A stretch of DNA of 64,000 nucleotides from the NCBI RefSeq assembly GCF_006715045.1, contig NZ_VFML01000002.1, positions 1,054,001 through 1,118,000 of the forward strand, written 5' to 3'. Of the stretch, positions 48,840 through 59,045 are shown one piece after another. Positions within the stretch are counted from its first letter, which is position 1. The number at the start of each line of letters is the position of its first letter. The notes under the pieces are model-generated. The model was not told the DNA's origin. It worked only from the letters and a program-made list of their open reading frames with translations, and made no database searches. This DNA comes from Amycolatopsis cihanbeyliensis (lineage in GTDB: Bacteria; Actinomycetota; Actinomycetes; Mycobacteriales; Pseudonocardiaceae). Made by a program: the position numbers and the translations under genes.

Positions 48840-50363
48840 CTACGGGGTCAGCCGGGCACGCAACTCCCGCTTGAGGATCTTGCCGGACGCGTTACGCGGC
48901 AGGTCGTCGACGAAATGCACCGATTTCGGCACCTTGAAAGCCGACATCCGCTCCCGCAGGTGCGCCAGCAACTCCTCCGCTGATACATCCTTTTTGGATA
49001 CGACAATCGCGGTGATCGCCTCGATCCAGTGCTCGTCCGGCAGCCCGATCACGGCCACTTCGCCGACCGCGGGATGGGTGTACAGCGCGTCCTCGACCTC
49101 GCGGGAGGCCACCAGCACCCCGCCGGTGTTGATCACGTCCTTGATCCGGTCCACCACGTAGATGAAGCCCTCCTCATCCCGGCGGACCAGGTCGCCGGAG
49201 TGGAACCAGCCGTCCCGAAAGGCCTCCTCGGTCTCCTCCGGCTTGTCCCAGTACCCCACACAAAGCTGGGGTGACCGGTACACGACCTCCCCGAGCTCAC
49301 CGGGTGGGACATCGGTTCCACTCCCGTCGACCACCCGCAGTTCCACGAACAGCGCGGCCCGCCCGGCCGATTCCGGCCGCCGCGCGTGTTCCTCCGGGCG
49401 CAGGATCGTGGCCAGCGGGGCGATCTCGGACTGCCCGAAGCAGTTGTAGAACCCCAGTTCCGGCATGGCCGCGCGGAGCCGCTCCAGCACAGGGCCCGGC
49501 ATGATCGAGGCACCGTAGTACGCCTTGCGCAACGCACCGAGGTCCCGCTCACCGAAATCGGGGTGGTTGGCCAGCGCGACCCACAACGTCGGCGCGGCGA
49601 AGAACGCCCGGTGCCGGTCCTCGGCTATCCGCCGCAGGATCTCCCCCGGTTCAGGTATCTCCATCAGGTGGTTGGTGGCGCCGACAGCCAGCCAGGGCAA
49701 CAGGAACACATGCATCTGCGCGCTGTGGTACAGCGGCATCACGTGCAGCGGCTCGTCGTCCTCGGCGAGATCGAGCCCGACGACGCAGGAAAGGTACTCG
49801 TGCACCAGCGCGCGATGCGTCATCATCGCGCCCTTCGGCCGCGACGTGGTGCCGGAGGTGTAGAGCAGCTGCGCCAGATCGGTATCGGCGACCTCGACCG
49901 CCGGTTCCGGCACGTCGTCGCCGGCTGCGGCGACGGCGAGCAGGGAGCCCGCGGCGTCCCGCAGCGGCAGCACCCGGCTCACGGCGAGCTCACCCGTGAC
50001 CGCGTCCACCGCCTCCCGCAGCGCTGGGTCGGTGAGCACCACGCCACTGCCGGACTGCCCGATCAGGTAGGCCAGGTCCTCGCCGGTGAGGTTGTAGTTC
50101 ACCGGAACATGCACCAGCCCGGCCCTGGCGCAGGCCAGGAAGCCGATCAGGTAGGCATCGGAGTTCTTCCCGTAGGCCGCCACCCGATCGCCCCTGCGCA
50201 GGCCGAGGCCGAGCAGATGGGCCGCGGCCCTCGACACCCCGGCGTCCAGCTCGGCATAGGTCCACTGCCGTTCGCCGAACCGCAGGGCGATGCGGTCGGG
50301 GACCCGTGCGGCGCTGCGCCGCAGGATGTCGGCGACCGTGCTGGAGTTCAGGGCGGGGTTCAT
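48840..50363 (-). CDS. Fatty-acyl-CoA synthetase / AMP-dependent ligase
   Basis: A 507-residue ANL-superfamily enzyme. The AMP-binding motif is LLYTSGTTSRPKGAMMTH, followed by FGQSEIAPL, DGWFHSGDLVRRDEEGF and the C-terminal catalytic Lys in PRNASGKILKRELR. It activates a carboxylic acid as an adenylate and probably transfers it to CoA. ATG 50363 follows CAGGAGG. Chain length or substrate class cannot be read. It is divergent from the small acetyltransferase gene. Confidence 0.93.
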   Translation of the reverse strand: MNPALNSSTVADILRRSAARVPDRIALRFGERQWTYAELDAGVSRAAAHLLGLGLRRGDRVAAYGKNSDAYLIGFLACARAGLVHVPVNYNLTGEDLAYLIGQSGSGVVLTDPALREAVDAVTGELAVSRVLPLRDAAGSLLAVAAAGDDVPEPAVEVADTDLAQLLYTSGTTSRPKGAMMTHRALVHEYLSCVVGLDLAEDDEPLHVMPLYHSAQMHVFLLPWLAVGATNHLMEIPEPGEILRRIAEDRHRAFFAAPTLWVALANHPDFGERDLGALRKAYYGASIMPGPVLERLRAAMPELGFYNCFGQSEIAPLATILRPEEHARRPESAGRAALFVELRVVDGSGTDVPPGELGEVVYRSPQLCVGYWDKPEETEEAFRDGWFHSGDLVRRDEEGFIYVVDRIKDVINTGGVLVASREVEDALYTHPAVGEVAVIGLPDEHWIEAITAIVVSKKDVSAEELLAHLRERMSAFKVPKSVHFVDDLPRNASGKILKRELRARLTP

Positions 50364-50403
50364 CGAGCCTCCTGGCAAGTCGCGTCGTTGCATACTCACA
50401 CCC

Positions 50404-50871
50404 GTGGGTGAGATCAAGATTAGACGCGCGCGGGCCGCCGATGTCGAGTCCATCGTCCGGATGCTCGCCGACGACCAGCTCGGCGCTACCAGGGAGTCGA
50501 CCGCGGACCTGGCGCCCTACCTCCGGGCGTTCGAGCTGATCGAGGCCGACCCGAACCAGCTGCTGGTCGTCGCCGAGGATGCCGGGGAGCCGGTCGGTAC
50601 GCTGCAGCTCACGATCATCCCGGGCCTGGGGCGGGGTGGCGCGCTGCGCGGCCAGATCGAGGCCGTGCGAGTGCGGGCCGGCCACCGGGGCACCGGCCTC
50701 GGCGAACGGCTGGTCCGCTGGGCCATCGCGGAGTCCCGCAGGCGGGGCTGCGCCCTGGTGCAGCTCACCTCCGACGTCTCGCGCACCGCGGCACACCGTT
50801 TCTACCAGCGGCTCGGTTTCACCGCCTCGCACACCGGCTTCAAGCTGCCGCTCCCCGCGGACGGTCAGTAG
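50404..50871 (+). CDS. GNAT-family N-acetyltransferase
   Basis: A 155-residue acetyltransferase with the CoA-binding segment [22 protein letters not shown] and the C-terminal AAHRFYQRLGFTASHTGFKL. It starts with GTG 50404, about 8 bases after a CATACT box, so it may be leaderless. The 3' end overlaps the convergent L,D-transpeptidase gene by 7 bases. Substrate unknown. Confidence 0.88.
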   Translation: MGEIKIRRARAADVESIVRMLADDQLGATRESTADLAPYLRAFELIEADPNQLLVVAEDAGEPVGTLQLTIIPGLGRGGALRGQIEAVRVRAGHRGTGLGERLVRWAIAESRRRGCALVQLTSDVSRTAAHRFYQRLGFTASHTGFKLPLPADGQ

Positions 50872-51575
50872 ATCAGCACCCGGGTTCCCGGACCGAGCCG
50901 CGGGAACAGCTCGTCGATCGACGGGTTGGTCAGCCGCACGCAGCCGTTGCTGGCGGCCCGGGTTTCCACCGGCTCGCCACCGTGGATGGCGAGCCCGGTG
51001 GTGGTGAAGTAGCTCGGCCGGTACATCGGCCCGAGCGGGGCATAGCGCATTCCGTCGATCTGGTACCGCATCCGGTAGTCCCCCGGCGGGGTGGCCTTGC
51101 CCGGTCTGCCGGTCGAGGCGTCGTGGATCCGGTCGACCGTGCCGTCGCGCACGGTGAACACCACCTGCCGGCCGAGGTCGACCTCGAGATGGAACCCGGG
51201 ATCGGTGGACTCCGGTCGCGGGGTGGTCGGGGTGTCGAGCCGCCCCAGGGTCGCCGCGTCGAGCTCGCCGGTCCTGGCCAGGCCGTGCACCTTCTGGAAG
51301 GCGACCACGGCATGCCGCGTCCGCGCGTCCAACTCGCCGGTGACCTCGCGTACCTGGTAGCCGAGCTCCCGCAGGGTCCGCTGCGCGCCCGGCACCGGAT
51401 TCGCGCGCGGCCGGGTGGTGCTCGGGGTGACCGCGCTGGCGGTGTCGACCGGGACCGATCTCGCCGAGGCTGGCACTGGTCGCTCCCGCTGCTCGGCCAG
51501 GTACCAGGCGCCGCCGGCCGCCACGGTCACCACGACCGTGGCTACGGCGACGTTCACGAAGCGCGCGCCGCGCAT
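50865..51575 (-). CDS. L,D-transpeptidase with peptidoglycan-binding domain
   Basis: A 236-residue exported protein with a single N-terminal membrane span or signal (FVNVAVATVVVTVAAGGAWYL). A PG-binding domain covers residues 63-112 (AQRTLRELGYQVREVTGELD), then a YkuD domain with His198 and catalytic Cys212 (AIHGGEPVETRAASNGCVRL). It forms 3-3 crosslinks in the cell wall. It is four bases downstream of mnmA on the same strand. Confidence 0.93.
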   Translation of the reverse strand: MRGARFVNVAVATVVVTVAAGGAWYLAEQRERPVPASARSVPVDTASAVTPSTTRPRANPVPGAQRTLRELGYQVREVTGELDARTRHAVVAFQKVHGLARTGELDAATLGRLDTPTTPRPESTDPGFHLEVDLGRQVVFTVRDGTVDRIHDASTGRPGKATPPGDYRMRYQIDGMRYAPLGPMYRPSYFTTTGLAIHGGEPVETRAASNGCVRLTNPSIDELFPRLGPGTRVLIY

Positions 51576-51579
51576 CGGC

Positions 51580-52677
51580 TCAGCCCGTGGCGCTGATCTT
51601 GGCGCTGCCCAGCACGAGATCGCCGGCCTCGGCGTCCGGGCGGTACAGCACGACCACCTGCCCGGGCGCGACCCCACGCAACGGCTCGCGCAGCTCCATC
51701 CGGACCTCGCCGGCCGTGGGGTCGGCCCCGGTGGCCACCGCGGGGGCGGTGCCGCCGTGCGCGCGCACCTGCACCACGCACTCCACCGGCCCCGCAGGCG
51801 GCTCGGCGGGCCAGATCGCCCGGTTGGCACGGATCTCACGCACCCCGAGCCGGTCCGCGGAGCCGACCCTGACCGTGCCGGAGACCGGTTCGAGGCCGAG
51901 CACGTAACGCGGCCGCCCGTCGGGTGCGGGTGCCTCGATCCCGAGACCCTTACGCTGGCCGACCGTGAAGCCGTGCACGCCGGTGTGCCGCCCGAGCACC
52001 GCACCGCTCTCGGCGTCCACCAGCTCGCCGGGGCGCTGCCCCAGCCGCGACTCGAGGAAGCCCCTGGTGTCCCCGTCCGGGATGAAGCAGATGTCGTGGC
52101 TGTCCGGCTTGTTCGCCACCGCGAGGCCGCGCTCCTCGGCCTCCACCCGTACCTCGGACTTCACCGAGTCGCCGAGCGGGAAGTACGCGTGCCGAAGCTG
52201 CTCGGGGGTCAGCGAGGCGAGCACGTAGGACTGGTCCTTGCCCTCGTCCGCACTGCGGCGGAGCTGGGGCACCCCGTCCACAACGGACAGCCGGGCATAG
52301 TGCCCCGTGCAGACCGCGTCGAAGCCGAGCGCCATCGCCTTCTCCAGCAAGGCCTCGAACTTGATCTTCTCGTTGCAGGTGACACAGGGGTTCGGCGTGC
52401 GGCCGGCCGCGTACTCGCCGACGAAGGTCTCCACGACCTCCTCGGTGAACCGCTCGGCGAAGTCCCATACGTAGAACGGGATGCCGAGGATGTCCGCGGC
52501 GCGGCGGGCATCGTGGGAGTCCTCGATGGTGCAGCAACCGCGCGAACCGGTACGCAGCGTCCCCGGCTTCGCCGACAGTGCGAGATGCACGCCGACCACG
52601 TCGTGTCCCGCGGCCACCGCCCGCGCGGCGGCGACGGCGGAGTCGACACCCCCGCTCATCGCGGCGAGTACTCGCAT
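51580..52677 (-). CDS. mnmA: tRNA-specific 2-thiouridylase MnmA
   Basis: A 365-residue enzyme that thiolates U34 of Lys, Glu and Gln tRNAs. The PP-loop is [13 protein letters not shown] at the N-terminus. Catalytic cysteines are in [14 protein letters not shown] and [16 protein letters not shown]. The C-terminal beta-barrel is present. Its ATG immediately follows the TAG stop of the cysteine desulfurase gene, which supplies the sulfur. Confidence 0.97.
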   Translation of the reverse strand: MRVLAAMSGGVDSAVAAARAVAAGHDVVGVHLALSAKPGTLRTGSRGCCTIEDSHDARRAADILGIPFYVWDFAERFTEEVVETFVGEYAAGRTPNPCVTCNEKIKFEALLEKAMALGFDAVCTGHYARLSVVDGVPQLRRSADEGKDQSYVLASLTPEQLRHAYFPLGDSVKSEVRVEAEERGLAVANKPDSHDICFIPDGDTRGFLESRLGQRPGELVDAESGAVLGRHTGVHGFTVGQRKGLGIEAPAPDGRPRYVLGLEPVSGTVRVGSADRLGVREIRANRAIWPAEPPAGPVECVVQVRAHGGTAPAVATGADPTAGEVRMELREPLRGVAPGQVVVLYRPDAEAGDLVLGSAKISATG

Positions 52678-53892
52678 CTAACCCTCCGTCTTCTTCCGCA
52701 TCCCGGACAGCCCGGCCTGCCGCGCCCGCGCGACCACGCCGCCGATCTCCCTGGCCAGCGCGTCCACATCCTCCCTGGTCGAGCTGTGCCCGAGGGAGAA
52801 CCGCAGCGAGCCGCGGGCCGCCTCGGCATCGGCACCCATCGCCAGCAGCACGTGGCTCGGTTCCGCCACGCCCGCCGTGCACGCCGAACCGGTGGAGCAC
52901 TCGATGCCCTTGGCGTCCAGCAGCATGAGCAGGCTGTCCCCGGCACAACCGGAGAAGGTGAAGTGCGCATTCCCCGGAAGCCTGCCCGGCGTACCGTCGG
53001 CGAGCAGTTCCTCCGGGGGCGCGCCGTTCAACCGCGCGTCCGGAACCTCACGCAGTACGGCCGCGACCAGCTCGTCCCGCAACTTGGCCTGCATCCGCAG
53101 CTGGTTGTCCCGGTCCGCGGCACCCACGCCCACCGCCGTGGCGAAGGCACGCACCGCGGGCACGTCCAGGGTACCGGAGCGCACGTTGCGCTCCTGGCCG
53201 CCGCCGTGCAGCAGCGGCTCGCAGGGGGTGTCCCTGGCCAGCACCAAAGCGCCGATCCCGTACGGCCCACCCACCTTGTGCCCGGTCAGGGTGAGCGCGC
53301 TGACCCCGCTGCCCGCGAAGTCGATCTCCAGCACGCCCACGGCCTGCACCGCGTCGGTGTGCAGCGGGATCCCGTACTCGGCGCAGACCGCCGCCAGCTC
53401 GGCCACCGGGTTGACCGTGCCGACCTCGTTGTTCGCCCACATCACCGTGGCCAGTGCGACCTCGTCCGGCGCGGCCTCGACCGCCGCGCGCAGGGTGTCG
53501 GGATGTACCCGGCCGTGCTCGTCGGCAGCCAGCCACGTTACCTCGGCCCCGTTCTGGTCGGCCAGCCATTGCACGGCGTCCAGTACCGCGTGGTGCTCGG
53601 CCGCGCCCGCCAGGATCCGGCGCCGGGTGGGTTCGGCGGCCCTGCGGGCCCAGTAGATGCCCTTCACCGCGAGGTTGTCGCTCTCGGTACCGCCGGCGGT
53701 GAAGATCACCTCGGAGGGGCGGGCGCCGAGCGCGTCGGCGATGACCTCGCGGGCCTCCTCCGCCACCCGGCGGGCCCGGCGACCCGAGGAATGCAACGAC
53801 GAGGCATTGCCGACGGTGGACAGCGCCTCGCTCATCGCCGTCACTGCTTCGGGCAACATCGGAGTCGTCGCCGCGTGGTCTAGGTAGGTCAT
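52678..53892 (-). CDS. Cysteine desulfurase (IscS/NifS family)
   Basis: A 404-residue PLP enzyme that takes sulfur from cysteine. PLP Lys206 lies in [13 protein letters not shown]; the persulfide Cys338 is in [13 protein letters not shown]. It begins [19 protein letters not shown] 53892 has AAGGG upstream. Placed directly before mnmA, it probably feeds tRNA thiolation as well as other sulfur needs. Confidence 0.95.
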   Translation of the reverse strand: MTYLDHAATTPMLPEAVTAMSEALSTVGNASSLHSSGRRARRVAEEAREVIADALGARPSEVIFTAGGTESDNLAVKGIYWARRAAEPTRRRILAGAAEHHAVLDAVQWLADQNGAEVTWLAADEHGRVHPDTLRAAVEAAPDEVALATVMWANNEVGTVNPVAELAAVCAEYGIPLHTDAVQAVGVLEIDFAGSGVSALTLTGHKVGGPYGIGALVLARDTPCEPLLHGGGQERNVRSGTLDVPAVRAFATAVGVGAADRDNQLRMQAKLRDELVAAVLREVPDARLNGAPPEELLADGTPGRLPGNAHFTFSGCAGDSLLMLLDAKGIECSTGSACTAGVAEPSHVLLAMGADAEAARGSLRFSLGHSSTREDVDALAREIGGVVARARQAGLSGMRKKTEG

Positions 53893-53897
53893 CGCCC

Positions 53898-54092
53898 TTA
53901 CAGGGTAGTCCCGCCGGTAGGTGCGCGTGGCCACCGGCGGGTGAGCGAAACACCGAGGACCGCCACTCCCACGAGGGCGACCCCGAGCACCCTCACGGCG
54001 ACGGACGGATGCCGCGCGGCCCACGTGACCGACGTCACCCCGACGGCGGCGGCCACGGCGGTGGAGGTCCAGCCGTTCGCGGCGACTCTCAG
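53898..54092 (-). CDS. Possible small membrane ORF, about 64 aa
   Basis: A minus-strand frame ending TAA at 53898 encodes a hydrophobic segment ([16 protein letters not shown]) followed by TRRWPRAP. No ATG lies in frame; CTG 54092 after AGGAAAG or a later GTG would be the start. It ends 5 bases before the cysteine desulfurase gene. Weakly supported. Confidence 0.3.
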   Translation of the reverse strand: MRVAANGWTSTAVAAAVGVTSVTWAARHPSVAVRVLGVALVGVAVLGVSLTRRWPRAPTGGTTL

Positions 54093-54147
54093 GGATTCGA
54101 ACGGCTTTCCTCAGCCTGCTCTCACCCCGCGCGCCGACCGTGAAGAT

Positions 54148-54960
54148 ATGGAGACATCAACCACACAGGGTTCGCCGGCACGCGGGCGCAAGCTGTTCAC
54201 CATCGTGGCCGTGACGGCCGCGCTCGTCGGCGGGGCGGGCGGCGCCGGCATCGGCGTGCTCGCCGCGGAGGATCCGCCGTCCAGCTCCGCCACGGGCTCG
54301 CTCGGTTCGGCGAGCGGGCAGCAGGCGAGCAACTCGGGAACGAATGTCAGCGGCGTGGCCGAGCGGATCCTGCCGAGCGTGGTGCAGATCAACGCGCGGA
54401 CGGCGAGCGGGGAGGTGATCGGGTCCGGGGTCGTCCTGGGCGCCGACGGCACGGTGCTGACCAACGCGCACGTGCTCGAGGGCGCCACCGGCGCGGTCGA
54501 GGTGACCCTCTCGGACGGCACGGCCTACCCCGCCGACGTGCTCGGCGAGGACATCGGGGCCGATATCGCGGTGCTGCGGCTACGCGGGGCGAGCGGGCTC
54601 ACCCCGACCGAGCTGGGCGACTCCGGCCAGGTCCGGGCCGGCGACGAGGTCGTGGCGGTCGGCTCGCCCAGCGGGCTACGGAACACGGTGACCTCGGGAA
54701 TCGTCAGCGCGATCAACCGCTCCGCGCCCGGCCGGGACTCACCGTTCGACCGCACCGGCACCGAGGCGGGCGGTGGCAGACTGATCCAGACCGACGCATC
54801 GATCAACGAGGGCAACTCGGGCGGGCCGCTGGTGGACGCGTCCGGGGCGGTGATCGGGATCAACACCAGCATCCTTTCGCCGTCCGGCGGCAACATCGGC
54901 ATCGGGTTCGCGATCCCGAGCAACGAGGCGAAGGAGATCGTGCGGCAGATCACCGGCTGA
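54148..54960 (+). CDS. HtrA-like trypsin-family serine protease without a PDZ domain
   Basis: A 270-residue membrane-anchored protease. After a basic N-terminus comes one span ([20 protein letters not shown]), a Ser-rich linker, and a trypsin-like domain with His108 ([10 protein letters not shown]), Asp139 (GADIAVLRL) and Ser224 ([11 protein letters not shown]). Most DegP/HtrA proteins add one or two PDZ domains; this one ends right after the protease domain. It probably degrades or processes misfolded exported proteins. Confidence 0.9.
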   Translation: METSTTQGSPARGRKLFTIVAVTAALVGGAGGAGIGVLAAEDPPSSSATGSLGSASGQQASNSGTNVSGVAERILPSVVQINARTASGEVIGSGVVLGADGTVLTNAHVLEGATGAVEVTLSDGTAYPADVLGEDIGADIAVLRLRGASGLTPTELGDSGQVRAGDEVVAVGSPSGLRNTVTSGIVSAINRSAPGRDSPFDRTGTEAGGGRLIQTDASINEGNSGGPLVDASGAVIGINTSILSPSGGNIGIGFAIPSNEAKEIVRQITG

Positions 54961-55052
54961 CCACCTGGCCCGCGTCACGGGCCGTTCGGCACGCCCGGCA
55001 TCCGGAACGGCAGGTGCACGGCACTCCGGGGGACGGGGTTTAAGGTGCCGGG

Positions 55053-55697
55053 GTGAACGATCACCTTGTCTGGATCGACTGCGAGATGACCGGACTCAAC
55101 CTCGCCACCGACGCCTTGATCGAGATCGCCGTGCTGGTGACCGATGCGGAGCTGAACGTACTCGGCGAGGGGCTGGACGTCGTCATCCACGCGGGTGAGG
55201 ATGCGCTGGCGAACATGCCCGAGGTGGTGCGCGAGATGCACGCGCGTTCCGGGCTCACCGAGGAGGTGCGCCGGTCGGAGCTCGGCCTCGCCGAGGCCGA
55301 GAAGCGCGTACTCGACTACGTTCGCGAGCACATCCCTGAGGCACAGTCGGCGCCGCTCGCCGGGAACTCGATCGCCACCGACCGGGGGTTCATCGCCCGC
55401 GACATGCCCGCGCTGGATGCCCACCTGCACTACCGGATGGTCGACGTGTCCTCGGTGAAGGAGCTGGTCCGGCGCTGGTACCCGCGCATCTACTACGCGA
55501 AGCCGGAGAAGGGCCTCGCCCACCGCGCACTGGCCGACATCAGGGAGTCGATCGGCGAGCTGGCGTACTACCGCAGCACGGCGTTCGTGCCGCAGCCCGG
55601 CCCGAGCACCGAGCAGGCGCGAGCGGCGGCCGCGGAGATCCTGGACGGCGCCCAGGAGGACCGGACCGGGCATCGGGCCGCCGGCACGGACGCCTGA
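55053..55697 (+). CDS. orn: Oligoribonuclease
   Basis: A 214-residue DEDDh 3'-5' exonuclease that degrades short RNAs and linear dinucleotides such as pGpG. The first motif is [12 protein letters not shown] (Asp9, Glu11); others are [20 protein letters not shown] and [20 protein letters not shown] with the catalytic His and Asp. Starts with GTG 55053. A Gln/Ala-rich tail of about 30 residues extends past the usual end. Confidence 0.96.
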   Translation: MNDHLVWIDCEMTGLNLATDALIEIAVLVTDAELNVLGEGLDVVIHAGEDALANMPEVVREMHARSGLTEEVRRSELGLAEAEKRVLDYVREHIPEAQSAPLAGNSIATDRGFIARDMPALDAHLHYRMVDVSSVKELVRRWYPRIYYAKPEKGLAHRALADIRESIGELAYYRSTAFVPQPGPSTEQARAAAAEILDGAQEDRTGHRAAGTDA

Positions 55698-55795
55698 TGA
55701 GGAACCCGCTGTGAACCCGCCGGCCGGGCACGCTACGATGTTCCAGCCAAGGTAGGGAACACCCGGGAACACCGGGTATCGAGTACCGGCGCTTG

Positions 55796-55868
55796 GTGGG
55801 TGTAGCTCAGTTGGTAGAGCACCTGGTTGTGGTCCAGGAAGTCGCGGGTTCAAGTCCCGTCACTCACC
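55796..55868 (+). tRNA. tRNA-His (GTG anticodon)
   Basis: A full cloverleaf: acceptor GTGGGTG/CACTCAC, D arm GCTC...GAGC, anticodon arm CCTGG-TTGTGGT-CCAGG with anticodon GTG, and T arm GCGGG-TTCAAGT-CCCGT. A G precedes position 1 (55795), as needed for the extra 5' G of tRNA-His. CCA is not encoded. Confidence 0.97.
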
Positions 55869-55933
55869 CCAGTCCACCGTGATGAGTGCCCGTCCCCGCG
55901 TTTTCGCAGGTGACGGGCACTCGTCACGAGGTG

Positions 55934-57142
55934 TCAGTTGCTCTTCTTGCCGCCGGCTTTCCACTCCTCCCACGGCATCTGCCAGACGCTCCAGCCATCC
56001 GTCGGCTCCAGTTCCTGACCGCCGCTGTTGCGCACCTCGACGAGGTCACCGCGGCGCGACTTCTCCATCAACCAGGCCGCGTTCTGGGTGGCCAGGTTGA
56101 TGCAGCCGTGACTGACGTTGCGACGCCCCTGGTCACCGACCGACCACGGGGCCGAGTGGTAGAAGATGCCGCTGTTGGACATCCGCACCGCGTACTTCAC
56201 CCAGAGCCGGTAACCCGCCGAGTCCTCGACCGGGACGCCGTAGGTGCTGGAGTCCATGGTGTAGCCGTTGTGCTCGCGCATCACCGTGTAGGTCCCCGCC
56301 GGGGTCGGGCTCGACGGCTTCCCCATCGCGATCGGCATCGTTTTGACCTGCTTGTCGTTGATCGACACCGTCATCTGGTGCGAGCCGCCGTCGGCGACGG
56401 CCACCAGCTTGTCACCGATTGTCATGTCGACGGCCTTGTCCTCCCGACCGAAGGTGCCTTCGCCGAGGTCGATGCCGTAGACCTCGGCCCGCACCGAGAC
56501 CTTGGTGCCGCTCTTCCAGTACTCCTTCGGCCGCCAGGTCACCCACTGGTCGCTGAACCAGTGGAACGCACCCTCCGTCTCCGGCTCGGCGCTGATCCGC
56601 AGTGCCTTCTCCGCGGCGTCCTTGTCGGTGATGTCACCGGAGAACCGGAAGATCAGCGGCATCCCGACACCGACGGTCTCACCGTCCTGCGCGTTGATCG
56701 AGACGTTGACGGTCCGGTTCGGCGTGGCGGTCGTGAATGTGGAGGACTCGGTGACGGACTTGCCGTCGGCACCGGTCGCCACGGCGGTCAGCGTGTAGCT
56801 CTTGCCGTAGCCGAGCTTCTCCCCCGCCGTCCAGGTGGTGCCGTCCGCACTCACCTCGCCCTTGACCAGCGTCCCGTCCGCGCTCGTGATCTCGGCCTCG
56901 GTGATCTGACCGTTGCGCACGGTGACCGTGACCGGCTTGCCCGGCGCGAAACCATCGGCCCCTTCGGCCGGCTTCAGTACCAGCGAGGCGGGCTTCGGCC
57001 CCGGCGTGGTCTCCCGCTGCTCCTGCTGCTCGGCGGCCGGCTCACTCGACGAGGACGTGCACCCCGCGACCAGCAGGCCGCCCGCCAGCAGCAGCGACAA
57101 CCGAACCCCCCAACGCCGGCTCAATCCGCCCCGACTCGTCAT
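55934..57142 (-). CDS. L,D-transpeptidase lipoprotein with Ig-like domains (LdtMt2-type)
   Basis: A 402-residue lipoprotein. The lipobox is LLVAGC (Cys28). Two Ig-like domains follow (KPVTVTVRNGQITEAEITSA; NVSINAQDGETVGVGMPLIF), then the YkuD domain with VSHGCINLATQNAAW holding catalytic Cys347 and a C-terminal Trp-rich tail. Same layout as mycobacterial LdtMt2, which makes 3-3 peptidoglycan crosslinks. ATG 57142 chosen. Confidence 0.94.
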   Translation of the reverse strand: MTSRGGLSRRWGVRLSLLLAGGLLVAGCTSSSSEPAAEQQEQRETTPGPKPASLVLKPAEGADGFAPGKPVTVTVRNGQITEAEITSADGTLVKGEVSADGTTWTAGEKLGYGKSYTLTAVATGADGKSVTESSTFTTATPNRTVNVSINAQDGETVGVGMPLIFRFSGDITDKDAAEKALRISAEPETEGAFHWFSDQWVTWRPKEYWKSGTKVSVRAEVYGIDLGEGTFGREDKAVDMTIGDKLVAVADGGSHQMTVSINDKQVKTMPIAMGKPSSPTPAGTYTVMREHNGYTMDSSTYGVPVEDSAGYRLWVKYAVRMSNSGIFYHSAPWSVGDQGRRNVSHGCINLATQNAAWLMEKSRRGDLVEVRNSGGQELEPTDGWSVWQMPWEEWKAGGKKSN

Positions 57143-57321
57143 GAAAACCACCGTTTCGTGTCGAACATGCCCATTCGCGCCCCAGTGTGCCCGAACGGCC
57201 GAACGGCATGGGCCAGTGCGATCAACTCGCAACCTGCGTTCCAGAGGGGCCTCCGCGCGGGCGCCGCATGCCCTTGTGCTAACGTTTACGTCGTTGCCGG
57301 GGACGTCTCCGGAGCACATCA

Positions 57322-57394
57322 GCGCCATTAGCTCAAGCGGCAGAGCAGCTGGCTCTTAACCAGCGGGTTCGGGGTTCGAGTCCCTGATGGCGCA
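57322..57394 (+). tRNA. tRNA-Lys (CTT anticodon)
   Basis: Acceptor GCGCCAT/ATGGCGC with discriminator A, D arm GCTC...GAGC, anticodon arm GCTGG-CTCTTAA-CCAGC with anticodon CTT, T arm CGGGG-TTCGAGT-CCCTG. The 3' half lies inside the integrase reading frame on the other strand, marking it as an integration target. CCA is not encoded. Confidence 0.97.
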
Positions 57395-58956
57395 CCCCCA
57401 CACCCCAGGTCCTCATCAGTGTTGACCTGGGGTTTTGTGTTGTTCATGGTCGTTCCCTCCATTGTGGCACTGTCCATTGAGGTCCGCTGCTGGCCCGAGG
57501 GGAGCCCGAGAGCGCGGGCAGGGTGCACCGCGGTCCGCGGGATGCTCGCGGCCAGCTTGCGGGCGGCGTCCGCGGCGACCTCCTGGGCGACGTTGGTGTA
57601 GGTATCCATGGTCACCGTGATCGAGGAATGCCGGAGCATGTGCTGCACCACTTTCATGTCCACCCCCGCGCTCAGCGCGAGGGTCGCGGCGCCATGCCGC
57701 AACCCGTGCAACGTGATCGGCGGCAGACCAGCGTGGGCGATCAGCCGGGCGAACTCCTCAGCCACATCGGCCGGATGCAGCGGGCTGCCGTCCGGTTCGG
57801 TGAACAGCAAGTCGCTGTCCACCCAGTCGGCCCCCAGACGGGCCTTGTCCGCGTCCTGGCAGGCCAGGTGCCGCCGCAGCACCAGCACGGTGTCCGGGTC
57901 GATCGCCACGATCCCCTCCGACGAGGGGGTCTTGGGCCGGGACTGGGCCGTTTCCCACCCGTACTGCACGATCTGGTTCGCCACCTCGATACACCCCGCC
58001 TCCAGATGGGTGTCCGAGCGGCGCTGCCCGCACGCCTCACCCCGCCGCAGCCCGGTGTGCGCGATCAGATGGAACAACGGATACAGGCGATGACTCACCG
58101 CGGCGTCCAGGAACCGCCCGGTCTGCTCGGCCGTCCACACCATCACCCGGTACGGCACCTCCCCTGTCCGGCGCCAGAGTTGGACCCGCTCCGGTGTCCA
58201 CAGCTTGGGTTTGGGCCGCACGGCCGGCGGGAGTTCGACCAGCTTCGCCACGTTCATCGCCAGCAGGCCCTGCTTCACCGCCGGACTCAGGATCGTGCGC
58301 AGGGTCTCCCGGATCCGGTGCATCGAGGTCGGCCCCACCGGCCGCTGCCACTTCACCGCCGCGATCTTCCGCCGATCGCCCGAAGCCCGGTACTCGGCAA
58401 TGCGCTCGTTGTGCTCCACAATCGCCTCGAACATCGCGTCCAGATGCCCCACCCGCAGCCGATCCCGGCGGATACGGGCCAGGTGCGGCCGCAGATACAG
58501 CCGGACATGCGCCTCGTAGTAGCGGTAGGTGTTGCGGCTCACCGTGCGCCGCTTCGACGCCAGAAACTCAGTGAACACCACATCCAGCACCGGATGTTCC
58601 AGCACCTGTGCCCCCGCCCGCACCAGCCGCCGCACGTCTTCGACTTCAGGAAGTGGGTCCTTGCCCGAGATCACCACCGAGACGAGGTCCCCGATCTTGC
58701 GCAGCGTCTCGGCATCCCCCGGCTCCGCGATCCCCAGCAGGTCCCGCACCCGGTCCAACGCGGTCTCGGCCTCCGTCGCGCTGGCGTAACCGCCGCGGCG
58801 CCGCGGCCGGCGCCGCCCCGCCGCATCCGGCGGCAACTCGATCCGGAAGTACCACTGGCCATGACGCTTGTTCTTCAACCGTGGGCACCCATCGCCCACC
58901 ACCCTGCCGTGCCCGTCCCGGCACGAACACCGCCGATACACCGACCCAGACGCCAC
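57328..58956 (-). CDS. Tyrosine-family site-specific integrase
   Basis: A 542-residue recombinase. GTG 58956 follows GAGGGAGG. N-terminal cysteine-containing region (YRRCSCRDGHGRVVG), SAM-like core-binding domain, and catalytic domain with Arg in HTGLRRGEACG, the LHGLRHGAATLAL box, and His and Tyr in MLRHSSITVTMDTYTNV, so the active set is complete. The last 20 or so residues (SGTRTPNPLVKSQLLCRLS) are read from the complement of tRNA-Lys. It integrates the element at that tRNA. Confidence 0.93.
   Translation of the reverse strand: MASGSVYRRCSCRDGHGRVVGDGCPRLKNKRHGQWYFRIELPPDAAGRRRPRRRGGYASATEAETALDRVRDLLGIAEPGDAETLRKIGDLVSVVISGKDPLPEVEDVRRLVRAGAQVLEHPVLDVVFTEFLASKRRTVSRNTYRYYEAHVRLYLRPHLARIRRDRLRVGHLDAMFEAIVEHNERIAEYRASGDRRKIAAVKWQRPVGPTSMHRIRETLRTILSPAVKQGLLAMNVAKLVELPPAVRPKPKLWTPERVQLWRRTGEVPYRVMVWTAEQTGRFLDAAVSHRLYPLFHLIAHTGLRRGEACGQRRSDTHLEAGCIEVANQIVQYGWETAQSRPKTPSSEGIVAIDPDTVLVLRRHLACQDADKARLGADWVDSDLLFTEPDGSPLHPADVAEEFARLIAHAGLPPITLHGLRHGAATLALSAGVDMKVVQHMLRHSSITVTMDTYTNVAQEVAADAARKLAASIPRTAVHPARALGLPSGQQRTSMDSATMEGTTMNNTKPQVNTDEDLGCGGAPSGTRTPNPLVKSQLLCRLS
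57350..57394. other. Putative attachment site in the 3' half of tRNA-Lys
   Basis: The integrase gene begins its 3' end within this tRNA and the element extends from it to the right, so the anticodon-to-3'-end part of the tRNA is the likely att core. The matching copy at the other end is not in the window. Confidence 0.6.
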
Positions 58957-59045
58957 CGCACCCTCCCTCGGCCCAGGAACCCGTGACTCGGGTCCTCCAC
59001 AGCGGATACTCGCGCTGACACCCCCACTCGGGGAAGCCCGAGCCC

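Noticed and set aside
54088..54105. GTTCGAATCC-like T-loop on the minus strand, suggesting a tRNA remnant or second att site.
   Set aside because: The flanking bases do not form a T stem or acceptor stem and do not match tRNA-Lys beyond the common T-loop consensus.
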